Source of the DNA: Microlunatus speluncae
GTDB taxonomy: Bacteria; Actinomycetota; Actinomycetes; Propionibacteriales; Propionibacteriaceae
Length of the DNA: 64,000 nt
Reading direction: 5' to 3'
Assembly: GCF_009299835.1 (NCBI RefSeq)
Contig: NZ_VKCZ01000012.1
Coordinates: forward strand, 121,162 to 185,161
The notes beneath the pieces are model-generated. The model did no database searches, had not been told where the DNA came from, and was given only the letters and a program-made list of their open reading frames with translations. Positions 35,620 to 43,400 of the stretch are shown here, piece by piece (position 1 is the stretch's first letter; every line of letters starts with the position of its first letter). The position numbers and the translations under genes are program-made.

Positions 35620-36650
35620 CTTGGCCTCCGTGCGTCCAGCATCTGCGGCAGGTCCATCAGAGGCCACATATTCACGCAGTCCCGGCTGAAGTGTGGGCAT
35701 GTGGTGCTCACGGGTCGGTTCGCGAAGAGTGTCGCTGCGTCGGCGCCGCGGATGGTGCGGCGGTGCTCTGGAGGGGTGGCAGCGATGCGCCGGTCAGAGG
35801 GGCAGTCCCATAAGGTGCCGTCGGGCTGAATGAAGAACAGACGCGCACCTCCGAAGCAGTCGGGGACGTGACCACTGTCGTGAGTACTGATCGCGTCCAC
35901 GAACCGTCGCAAGTAAGAGAAATCCGGCAGCGCCAGGCTGGGCGAGCTCGCGTAGAGGGCATCGAGCTCTTCGGCGACTGCCTCCGCGTCCTGGGGCCGG
36001 TGGGCAAGGTCTTCAAACAGGGCATGGCCGGGCGCAAGGGAGATGGGCTGGGGGACGTAGTAGTCCACGCCAATCTCGGCTGCCAAGCGTGCCACGTCAC
36101 CGATTTCCTGGGGGCGGGGATGCATCACAACTGTGTAGATGCCCACCCGCGGCGCCCGATCAGTCCCACGGGCGGCCAACAGCGCTCTTATCCCCTCCAA
36201 GACCTGGGTGTAGCCGAACTTCCCCGATCTGGATGGCCGGAGCTGGTCGTTGACTTGGGCATCGGCGCTGTCAAGTGACACAGATACCCCCTCCACCCCA
36301 AGATCGACCAGTCTCTGAACGACGTGGGGGCGGGTGAGGGGGATGCCATTGGTGGCGATCACAACCTCACAACCCGCCTGTTTGACAAGGGCGATCACCT
36401 CCAATGCGCCGGGCCAGTCCAAGGGCTCGCCCCCAGCGATGACCACTCGTTCCACTGGTGAGCCGGCCAGGCTGCGGGCGAAGTCGTTTATTGCCTGCGC
36501 GGGCAGGTCGGTGCGTGACAGGTGAGAGAGGACACCTAGCTGGTTCGGCGGCGCTACCTTGTGTTCGTCAATGGTTCCGAAGTAGCAGTGAGGACAAGCG
36601 AACGCGCACGGCGAGCGCAGCCCCCACAGCAACGTGACGTCACGCGACAT
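35616..36650 (-). CDS. Radical SAM/SPASM-type enzyme
   Basis: The ATG at 36650 has a GAGGTGG site five bases upstream and gives 344 residues. CAFACPHC (Cys 15, 19, 22) binds the SAM cluster. VVIAGGEPLDWPGALEVI is the GGE motif. C-terminal cysteines in PDCFGGARLFFIQPDGTLWD, CPSD and TTCPHFSRDC resemble a SPASM/twitch domain binding extra Fe-S clusters. Such enzymes modify peptides or oxidise sugars and nucleosides. Coupled to the aminotransferase gene downstream. Needs low-potential electrons and anaerobic clusters in the cytoplasm. Confidence 0.88.
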   Translation of the reverse strand: MSRDVTLLWGLRSPCAFACPHCYFGTIDEHKVAPPNQLGVLSHLSRTDLPAQAINDFARSLAGSPVERVVIAGGEPLDWPGALEVIALVKQAGCEVVIATNGIPLTRPHVVQRLVDLGVEGVSVSLDSADAQVNDQLRPSRSGKFGYTQVLEGIRALLAARGTDRAPRVGIYTVVMHPRPQEIGDVARLAAEIGVDYYVPQPISLAPGHALFEDLAHRPQDAEAVAEELDALYASSPSLALPDFSYLRRFVDAISTHDSGHVPDCFGGARLFFIQPDGTLWDCPSDRRIAATPPEHRRTIRGADAATLFANRPVSTTCPHFSRDCVNMWPLMDLPQMLDARRPR

Positions 36651-37353
36651 TGGCCACCTCACGTCGCTCCACCAACTGGCGGACGGTCCGTTCGACAGCG
36701 GCCGCCACCTCCTGGGGGGTGAGGCCAGTGGTATCGATGGCCGTATATCGGTCGGGTTCGTCGGCGGCCAGCACCTCGTACAGCTCGGCGGCTCGGTGGA
36801 TCACCTGAAGGTCCTCAGGTGTAAGTGTGCGGCCGATGCGGGCGGAGAATCGGGCTGTGCATTCGGCCGCGTCGCCGGTCAACCATATGGTGGCGTCGGG
36901 CAGGCGGCACCATCTACGAGCGGTGTCCAGTACGGAGCGGGCTAACCGGCCGGCGTCGGTGGTGCCGTGGTGGATCGACAAGATGGCCGCCTGGCACACT
37001 GCGACCGAGTCCAGGCCGCGGTCCTCTAGGGCGACGTCGACGTCGGTCAGATTGGCTGAGGAGAGCCGTTCGGCTTCGCGGACTTTCAGGGCGAGCAAGG
37101 CCAGGGTCTCGGCGGCGGGATGGCCAGTGCGCAGGTAAACGTCGCCCCCGGCTGCCAGGGCTGCGATGACGCGTCCGGGCATAGTGTCGTGGGCCTGGTC
37201 GGTGAGCTCATCCAGCAGCAGGCACCGCGAGCCCAGCGCGGCGGCGGCGGCTCGGGCCGCAGTGGACTTGCCGACGCCATTCATTCCTTCGATGCTCACC
37301 CACAGTGGGCCCGTTGTCCCCGGGCAGTTACGCGGCGGGGTGGTGGGGGTCAT
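36640..37353 (-). CDS. Thymidylate-kinase-like P-loop kinase, first copy
   Basis: The ATG at 37353 has an AGGAGG site five bases upstream and gives 237 residues. The P-loop is SIEGMNGVGKSTAARAAAAA, LLLDELTDQ is the DE motif, and ALEDRGLDSVAVCQAAIL replaces the TMP-kinase DRYxxS segment. RIGRTLTPEDLQVIHRAAEL matches the second copy's RDQRVFTPEQ region. The two genes are paralogues separated by the radical SAM and aminotransferase genes. Likely to phosphorylate a deazaguanine-type nucleotide; this is inference. Confidence 0.82.
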   Translation of the reverse strand: MTPTTPPRNCPGTTGPLWVSIEGMNGVGKSTAARAAAAALGSRCLLLDELTDQAHDTMPGRVIAALAAGGDVYLRTGHPAAETLALLALKVREAERLSSANLTDVDVALEDRGLDSVAVCQAAILSIHHGTTDAGRLARSVLDTARRWCRLPDATIWLTGDAAECTARFSARIGRTLTPEDLQVIHRAAELYEVLAADEPDRYTAIDTTGLTPQEVAAAVERTVRQLVERREVANVA

Positions 37354-37397
37354 GGTTCCTCCTGAGAGTTGAGGACGGCAAGTGGAAGTCAGGGCCA

Positions 37398-37895
37398 TCA
37401 AGGTCCTTCTTCCCAGGGAAAGACCACCCATCCACGGGTGACCTCGCCGATGTAGGTTGCGGCCTCCTCCACGGGGGCCGGCCGGGTCCAGTTGTCGGCG
37501 TTGACCACGCACAGCGCGGTCCGCGCCCGCGTCGCTCCGGCGCGCACGACCAGGTCGACTACGGCCGCCAGGGTATGGCCGGTCCCGGCGACGTCGTCCA
37601 CGATCACTACGTCGTGTCCGGCCAAATCACCCAACGACTCGGCGTTAACTACGACCGGGGTGGGGGTCTTGGCAGCATGACGACCATCGTTGGCGGTGTG
37701 GGTGACCTCTATCGTGCGCAGGTCCCGCAGGCCCAGTCGGTGTGCGAGCAGGACGGCGGGGACCGCACCGCCGCGCAGTACGGCAACAAGGGTCTGCGGA
37801 GTATCGCGGCCTATGGATTGGGCAAGGTGGTCGACCATCTCTTCGAGGCGTTGCCAGGTCAGCGGCACCACACCTGGGCTCGGCTGGGCGTTCAT
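37398..37895 (-). CDS. Phosphoribosyltransferase
   Basis: The ATG at 37895 overlaps the folE stop in ATGA. The 165-residue protein has LVAVLRGGAVPAVLLAHRLG and the PRPP-binding motif VVIVDDVAGTGHTLAAV, the signature of type I phosphoribosyltransferases of the hypoxanthine/xanthine group. In tubercidin biosynthesis a phosphoribosyltransferase joins CDG to PRPP. The present enzyme sits directly after folE and is the best candidate for making the CDG ribotide. Confidence 0.88.
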   Translation of the reverse strand: MNAQPSPGVVPLTWQRLEEMVDHLAQSIGRDTPQTLVAVLRGGAVPAVLLAHRLGLRDLRTIEVTHTANDGRHAAKTPTPVVVNAESLGDLAGHDVVIVDDVAGTGHTLAAVVDLVVRAGATRARTALCVVNADNWTRPAPVEEAATYIGEVTRGWVVFPWEEGP

Positions 37896-38497
37896 GCGCT
37901 CTTCCAAGGTTCAGTGGCCAGGGCCAGAAAGCGCTGGGCCTGCGCGGTGTCACCGTCCAGGTGGCCGCGACACTCCACGGTTGTTGTGCGAGCCTGCTCC
38001 ATGCGCACGCCCCGCATGCTCATGCACAGGTGTGTCCCACGCACAGCTACGGCCACGTTCGAGCTGCCTACCGCGGTGGCGACCTCGTCGGCGACCTGAC
38101 GGGTGAACCGCTCTTGCACCTGCAGGCGCCCCGCACACTTGCGGGCAATCCGCCCGAACTTGGATAGGCCCAGAACCTCGGCGCCGGGCACGTATCCGAC
38201 ATTGATGTCCAGGTGCATGGGAAGCAGGTGGTGCTCGCACAGCGACCACACGCTGATCCCCGATACCACCACCAACTGGCCATCGAGGTGCCCTTCCGGG
38301 AAGGAGGTCGAGACGGTGGCATCCTCGCTAGAGAACAACTCGCAATACCAGGCGGCTACGCGGTTGGGGGTCTCGACCAGACCCTCCCGGCCGGGATCCT
38401 CACCCAGCGCCAGGAGTAGTTCGCGGACCAACGCGGCGACACGGTCCTCGTCCACAAGGCGTCGCCGTTGAGGGAGAGAATTGAGGGCGTGGGTCAT
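37892..38497 (-). CDS. folE: GTP cyclohydrolase I
   Basis: The 201-residue protein contains CEHHLLPMHLDINVGYVPG and GLSKFGRIARKCAGRLQVQE, with zinc ligands Cys 87, His 90 and Cys 158 (in RGTHLCMSMRG). It converts GTP to dihydroneopterin triphosphate, the first step to 7-deazaguanine and also to folate. Here it is in the operon with queE and queD, so it supplies the deazaguanine route. Confidence 0.96.
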   Translation of the reverse strand: MTHALNSLPQRRRLVDEDRVAALVRELLLALGEDPGREGLVETPNRVAAWYCELFSSEDATVSTSFPEGHLDGQLVVVSGISVWSLCEHHLLPMHLDINVGYVPGAEVLGLSKFGRIARKCAGRLQVQERFTRQVADEVATAVGSSNVAVAVRGTHLCMSMRGVRMEQARTTTVECRGHLDGDTAQAQRFLALATEPWKSA

Positions 38498-38524
38498 TGG
38501 GCCTTCGCTTCCTAGAGGTGGGGG

Positions 38525-39229
38525 TCAACGGGCGCGTTCTTGGCCGAACGCCAGCACGTGCAAGCGCGGGGTTAGGTTCCAGCGGCGCTGGGCCACTGCT
38601 TCGGCGATCGCCCGGGTGGTGACGACCAGTGCCTCGGGCGTTGTGCCCTCGGGCATAACCCAAATCGGCGCCAGTCCGTACCGGCCGGCCAGGACCTCGA
38701 TCTCGTTCAGATCCTGCGTGGTGCGGGCGACGAACTTGAACACTGCCCGGCCGCTATCCGTGAACGCCTCAAGGGCCGCGGGTACGATGCGCTGGCTCTC
38801 AGTGAGGCCGGAGTTGGCAAGCTTCGGACTGACATTGAACCGCACGCCCTCGATCAACAGTTCCGGGTCGGGCGTGCGGGTGCCGTTCGTCTCGATCTCT
38901 ATCCGTTTGCCGCCGGCTATCAGACTCTGCACCAGTGGGGCCAGGAATCGCTGTTGGATAAGTGGCTCACCCCCGGTGATGACTACTAGTTCCACGGGCG
39001 AACTATTCGCCCACCCGGCCAGCTCGGCAACGCTACGCCGGGTCGCCTCGACGTGAGGGTCGAACCGGGTCCAGTCCCAGGTGTAGGGGGTGTCGCACCA
39101 AGAGCAAGATAGATTGCACCGCGACAGACGGATGAACATGGCCGGAGCGCCGCAGCTAGGGCCTTCTCCCTGGAAGGTGGGCGGGTCTAGGCCGAAGGTC
39201 TCGGCGATGAGCAACTGCGGCTCACCCAT
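38525..39229 (-). CDS. queE: 7-carboxy-7-deazaguanine synthase QueE (radical SAM)
   Basis: The ATG at 39229 overlaps queD by eight bases and gives 234 residues. TFQGEGPSCGAPAMFIRLSR is the QueE substrate loop, CNLSCSWCDTPYTWD binds the SAM-iron cluster, and VITGGEPLIQQ is the GGE motif. QueE contracts 6-carboxytetrahydropterin to 7-carboxy-7-deazaguanine. Confidence 0.96.
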   Translation of the reverse strand: MGEPQLLIAETFGLDPPTFQGEGPSCGAPAMFIRLSRCNLSCSWCDTPYTWDWTRFDPHVEATRRSVAELAGWANSSPVELVVITGGEPLIQQRFLAPLVQSLIAGGKRIEIETNGTRTPDPELLIEGVRFNVSPKLANSGLTESQRIVPAALEAFTDSGRAVFKFVARTTQDLNEIEVLAGRYGLAPIWVMPEGTTPEALVVTTRAIAEAVAQRRWNLTPRLHVLAFGQERAR

Positions 39230-39644
39230 GGCTGCCTGGCTTATGGATTTCCACGTCAAAGCGCGCCCAGCTGTGCGCGGTTTCTCGTACCTGGACGGCG
39301 ATCAGGTGCCCGGGTATCAGCGGTTCGACGTGCTGGAGGAACCATCCGGCCAAGAACTGGGCCAGGTTCTCGGACGTAGGTTCAACAGGTAGAACCTCGT
39401 GGAGATTGCGGTGGTCAAGCTCGGAGTTCAGAAATTCCTTGAACGGGGCGAGGTCGCCGAAGTCGGTCACAAAACCAGGGTCGGCAAGTGCCGAGGCGGT
39501 AAGGATAACTTCAACTTGGTAGCCATGGCCGTGCTGGCGTGAGCACTTATGGTCTGGCGGCAAGCTCGGTAGCCGGTGTCCAGCCTCGAAGTTGAAGGTC
39601 TTACCAATCGTGAACGTGCCAGCAAGATCAGATACATCATCCAC
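39222..39644 (-). CDS. queD: 6-carboxytetrahydropterin synthase QueD
   Basis: The frame is open from a TTG at 39662, but a GTG at 39644 gives the more usual length (140 residues); the start is uncertain. FNFEAGHRLPSLPPDHKCSR and QHGHGYQVEVIL provide the zinc histidines and catalytic cysteine of the 6-pyruvoyltetrahydropterin synthase family, and LDHRNLHEVL the conserved DHxxL. It makes 6-carboxytetrahydropterin from the FolE product. It is the first gene of the operon. Confidence 0.94.
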   Translation of the reverse strand: MDDVSDLAGTFTIGKTFNFEAGHRLPSLPPDHKCSRQHGHGYQVEVILTASALADPGFVTDFGDLAPFKEFLNSELDHRNLHEVLPVEPTSENLAQFLAGWFLQHVEPLIPGHLIAVQVRETAHSWARFDVEIHKPGSHG

Positions 39645-39699
39645 GGGCCACCAGAGCTCCAATCAGAACAGGGTACGTGCATGCAGCCGAGTCCCCATC

Positions 39700-39790
39700 G
39701 CACTACTGAGAGTCGCCCGCGAGTTATCTCATAATACTGTGAAGCAACCGCATTTGTGTGCGTTGAGGAAAAATTGTCCACGATCCCAGC
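39700..39790 (-). promoter_or_regulatory. Probable promoter region of the deazaguanine operon
   Basis: This AT-rich patch lies 50-150 bp before queD in otherwise GC-rich DNA. On the minus strand it contains TTGCTT and, nearby, TATTAT (39731-39736) and TAACTC, resembling -35 and -10 hexamers although the spacing is not ideal. No operator or riboswitch fold was recognised; in particular I saw no convincing preQ1 aptamer. Confidence 0.35.
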
Positions 39791-39898
39791 ACCATGATCA
39801 GAGTCGAGTCGTTTGGGCGCGGCAGCAGAAACTACTCTTATGAAATTTGCCTAGTCAGGATGCTCGTTCACAGGAGACTCCTACGCGGAGGTGGTGAA

Positions 39899-40036
39899 AT
39901 GGCGCGTTTGTTGGGTCCTGGGCGTCATCACCGATCATGTTCTGAGCCGCAGGACGGTCTTGACCTGCGGATCCTCGAGCTAGGCGGTTGTAAGTGCGAC
40001 CGTGGCTCTGCAAATTACCGCGAATGCTCAACCTGA
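39899..40036 (+). CDS. Possible precursor peptide with Gly-Gly site and Cys-rich tail (45 aa)
   Basis: The ATG at 39899 is preceded by GGAGG with an eight-base spacer, so translation is plausible. The 45-residue product ends in DLRILELGG followed by CKCDRGSANYRECST. The Gly-Gly junction after an acidic, hydrophobic leader and the three cysteines in the last 15 residues resemble ribosomally made peptide precursors. The frame is also open from an ATG at 39794, which would lengthen the leader. It overlaps the tail of the convergent nucleotidyltransferase gene by 22 bp. No family match is known to me. Confidence 0.45.
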   Translation: MARLLGPGRHHRSCSEPQDGLDLRILELGGCKCDRGSANYRECST

Positions 40037-41496
40037 GTGGCTGGGATGCTGATCAAGACTCCGGCAGTTGAACTGTTGCGTTCAAAGAATTCCGACCAAC
40101 TTGCTCCTGGGTGCTGCTCGAACCGAGAGCACGCGACAATAAAATGAATGCGCTCCTGGTCTCTTACAAAAGAATGACGACGAAAGAGTTCCTTTGGGAT
40201 CTGCACCTCAACGTTGCTGGAGTCCTGCCAGCGAACGTGGCATTCATCCGCTAGGCCCATCCCGAGCTCGAACCCGAGTGCGTGGTTCAGGCCGGTTTGG
40301 ACGCGCGCCGTATCAAAGATGACGCGCAGTTCACTTAGGTAGTGACTCGGAGGCCCGTTGAAGTGGCACGAAACTGTGACTACATCTTGGGCATTGTGCA
40401 TGCGTAAGCGGTACCGAGCATGGCCGGATCCCATTGCTTGGTTCGCAGTAGTCGAAGAAACTTGGCTCCAAGAGCACTCAACGTCTGCGAAATTAGCAAC
40501 GGCGATAGCGTCGAGTTTGACGCGATCTAGTCCGCAGTTCTCTCCGAGGATATCGCGGACTTCGAACGGCACCAGTGCGTTCCATGCGATGTCCCTGTGG
40601 AAAGGAAAGTTCTTTCCAGCTTGGCTCGCATTGGCAGCCTCTGCGAGAACGGGGCGATATCGGTGCGTCTGTGTGGCATATTGAAGCCAAGCGGCGCAGT
40701 CTTCGGCTTGGTGTCGGTTGACAAGGTCAAGGAACTTGGTGCGATCAAATTCGGGATGCTCAAGGTGTTCATAGAACTCGCCCAGTTCCACTGCGCGGGT
40801 CTTGGGATAGGTACCACAGAGCGGCTGCTCAACATAGTCGTGAAACATGTGGGCAAGTGATATGAAGGCCGCCATGGTGGCGTTCGGTACACGCCAGCGC
40901 CCGTCCTGTACCTCAATCGACTGACTGAGGATCTCATCGTATGTGAGATCATTGGACGCAATCATCATGCGCCCCTGGTGACGAACGTACCGCCAAACAG
41001 GAAAAGATCGATGGATGTCGAGTCTGTAGAAAAGCTCGTTGTGCCCGACGTTGTAGCATTCATGGGGAAGCACGTTATAAGAAATCTCAAAATCTTGCTG
41101 TTTGAGCAGCCGAAAGAACTCGCCCTCATCCTTCACTAAAGCGTCGATGTCGGACGTCCATCTTACGTGCGCAGAGTCCCCATCAATCCACCACCGGTTG
41201 AATCCTTTTAGGATAACTACCGGCGCGTTGGCGGTGCTTGTTAAGTCCCAATTGGCTAGGCGATCGAGGTCCTGAAGGTACGCGGCATGGCGCTTTTCGT
41301 TTTCTTTGACTTGCAGCTCCCAATCCGGCAGCGCATCCGAACTGAGCTGTTGTAGCGCACTTGGATTTCCACGCACATAGCGTAATGCCTTGGCAGCTAC
41401 TCTGTGGTCCTTCAGTAGTGTCAAGTCCGCGGAGGTAACCGGCGGTGGAGCTCCAGAAGGAGCATCTATGACCCAACTAGCGAACTTGCTGCTCAT
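40015..41496 (-). CDS. Nucleotidyltransferase family protein (PF14907-like)
   Basis: The ATG at 41496 follows GGGGAG by seven bases and gives 493 residues. PVVILKGFNRWWIDGD, then RWTSDIDALVKDEGEFFRLL provide the ILKG and D-x-D elements of the NTP_transf_5 family, and ELFYRLDIHRSFPVW is a further acidic site. The C-terminal 200 residues are of unknown fold. Family members occur in peptide natural-product clusters. The gene has a lower GC content than its neighbours, a sign of separate acquisition. It could transfer a nucleotide to the adjacent peptide; this is inference. Confidence 0.75.
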   Translation of the reverse strand: MSSKFASWVIDAPSGAPPPVTSADLTLLKDHRVAAKALRYVRGNPSALQQLSSDALPDWELQVKENEKRHAAYLQDLDRLANWDLTSTANAPVVILKGFNRWWIDGDSAHVRWTSDIDALVKDEGEFFRLLKQQDFEISYNVLPHECYNVGHNELFYRLDIHRSFPVWRYVRHQGRMMIASNDLTYDEILSQSIEVQDGRWRVPNATMAAFISLAHMFHDYVEQPLCGTYPKTRAVELGEFYEHLEHPEFDRTKFLDLVNRHQAEDCAAWLQYATQTHRYRPVLAEAANASQAGKNFPFHRDIAWNALVPFEVRDILGENCGLDRVKLDAIAVANFADVECSWSQVSSTTANQAMGSGHARYRLRMHNAQDVVTVSCHFNGPPSHYLSELRVIFDTARVQTGLNHALGFELGMGLADECHVRWQDSSNVEVQIPKELFRRHSFVRDQERIHFIVACSRFEQHPGASWSEFFERNSSTAGVLISIPATQVEHSR

Positions 41497-41639
41497 CAGC
41501 AACTCCCCGCAGTCGTCGTTGATCTGATGGTGCAGAGCTTACAACGTTTTTCCTATCTGTGGTGCTCGTCGCGGGAATGGGGAGAGGTTTGCGCCGCTGA
41601 CTGTTCCGCCGAGGGCGTTCATCGTTGTAGGTTCGCGTC

Positions 41640-43400
41640 ATGATCCCTGGAGGTGTCGAGGCTGGCCAGTCGATGCCTGCGCGAGGGGCCGGGGTTTGGT
41701 CATTTGTCTGGTGGTACCTGTCCGGGGAACGCCGAAGGCTGGTGTTGCTGGCAGCGGTGCTGCTGGCAGGGACGGTGTGCGCCCTAGTCGGCCCCTTCAT
41801 CGTGCGGCGATTCATCGACGACGTGACTGGCGGCCGTGGCGACCCCGGGACGATCGGGTCGTTGGTGATCGCCTTTGCGGTGGTCGGGGTGGCGCGGCAC
41901 GCACTGACGGCAGCGGAGACCGGGGTTGCATCCTCGGTCGCATGGAGGGGAACCAATCGGTTGCGCGCAGACGTGGTCGATCACGCGCTGAAACTCCCCA
42001 TGCGGTTCCATCACCAGACAACGCCAGGTGCGATGGTCGAGCGAGTCGAGGGGGACATCTCGCTGCTAGGGAATTTGTTCTCCCGGTTCGTCGTCACGAT
42101 CGTCGCGGAGGCGCTGATCGTCATCGGCGTCGTCGTGGCCATGTGGTGGCTGGACTGGCGTATCGGTGTCATCTTCCTGATCAGCATGGTGGTGGGCGGG
42201 GTCGTCATCCCGCGAGTGGCGACAGTGGGAGAGGAGGCGTACAGGCGCAGCCGGGCAGCGGTCAGTACGTACATGGGCGGGTTGGAGGAGCGGCTGACGG
42301 CAGTCGAAGATCTTCAAGCCCTGGGTGCATCGGGCTACGCGCTGGGCGGCTTGCGAAGGTTGCACCGTTTCGTCCTACGTGAGGAACTCCGCGCAGCACT
42401 AATCGGCAGCAGTTTGGTGTGGGCGTTGGCATCAGTGTTCACCGCCGTCATCACACTTCTGGCACTCACCGTAGGAGGCCTGCGGTTCGGCGCCGGAGCC
42501 ATGACACTGGGCACGGTCTACCTAATTTTCGCCTTCACTCAGCAGCTCCAAGAGCCGTTGATCCGGCTGTCTAACCAGCTGCAGGACCTCCAACGGGCGA
42601 TGGCGGGACTCTCGCGCACCCGCGACCTGTTGAATGAGGAACCTGAGCCCGACGACGGCACTGCCGTGCTCCCATCCGCCGATCTTGGCATCTCTGCCCA
42701 TTCAGTGAGTTTCGCCTACCACCCTGGCACCACGGTGCTGCGCGAACTGAGCTTCGAGATCCCTGCCGGGGGGAGCGTGGGGATCGTCGGACGCACAGGC
42801 GGCGGCAAATCGACGCTGGCCAAGCTCGTCGCTGGGCTCGAGCGACCCGACACCGGCCAGCTGAAACTGGGGGACACGGACATCACTACGGTTGCTCGCC
42901 GGTCGTTACGGGCGCGGGTGGCGCTTGTGACTCAAGACGTCTTTCTGCTCGATGCATCGATCCGCGACAACATCGCGCTGTTCGACCCGTCCTTCAGTGA
43001 AGTCGCGATCTGGGAAGCGCTCGACCGGTTGGGGTTGCGTGACTGGGTCGCCCGATTCCCGGCAGGGATCGACTCCGTGGTCAGCCAGCGGACGGTGTCA
43101 GCAGGGCAGGCACAGCTCCTGGCCTTGGCCCGAGTGTCCTTGAGTGATCCGGCTGTACTCGTCCTCGACGAGGCATCGGCCCGTCTCGACCCGGACACCG
43201 AATCCCATCTCAATGCAGCGCTGCGACCAGTCATCACCGGCCGGACATCAGTCGTCATCGCGCATCGACTCACCACGCTCGATCAGGTCGATCTGATCAT
43301 GGTCATCGACGACGGACAGGTCGTCGAGTTCGGGCCGCGTGAGTCGCTGCGCACGGCAGTGGGCGGTCGCTACGCCGCACTGCTGGAGCACGCCCGATGA
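41640..43400 (+). CDS. ABC exporter half-transporter, subunit 1
   Basis: The 586-residue protein has six membrane helices in the first 300 residues and a C-terminal ATPase domain with Walker A GRTGGGKST, a degenerate signature TVSAGQAQLL (normally LSGGQ) and Walker B AVLVLDEAS with its catalytic glutamate. No peptidase C39 domain is present. The start at 41640 is not preceded by a clear ribosome site; an ATG at 41673 is an alternative. It is divergent from the nucleotidyltransferase and coupled to the second subunit. Confidence 0.9.
   Translation: MIPGGVEAGQSMPARGAGVWSFVWWYLSGERRRLVLLAAVLLAGTVCALVGPFIVRRFIDDVTGGRGDPGTIGSLVIAFAVVGVARHALTAAETGVASSVAWRGTNRLRADVVDHALKLPMRFHHQTTPGAMVERVEGDISLLGNLFSRFVVTIVAEALIVIGVVVAMWWLDWRIGVIFLISMVVGGVVIPRVATVGEEAYRRSRAAVSTYMGGLEERLTAVEDLQALGASGYALGGLRRLHRFVLREELRAALIGSSLVWALASVFTAVITLLALTVGGLRFGAGAMTLGTVYLIFAFTQQLQEPLIRLSNQLQDLQRAMAGLSRTRDLLNEEPEPDDGTAVLPSADLGISAHSVSFAYHPGTTVLRELSFEIPAGGSVGIVGRTGGGKSTLAKLVAGLERPDTGQLKLGDTDITTVARRSLRARVALVTQDVFLLDASIRDNIALFDPSFSEVAIWEALDRLGLRDWVARFPAGIDSVVSQRTVSAGQAQLLALARVSLSDPAVLVLDEASARLDPDTESHLNAALRPVITGRTSVVIAHRLTTLDQVDLIMVIDDGQVVEFGPRESLRTAVGGRYAALLEHAR

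Noticed and set aside
39663..39800. PreQ1-type riboswitch upstream of queD
   Set aside because: No C-rich loop and adenine-rich tail of the known classes could be recognised.
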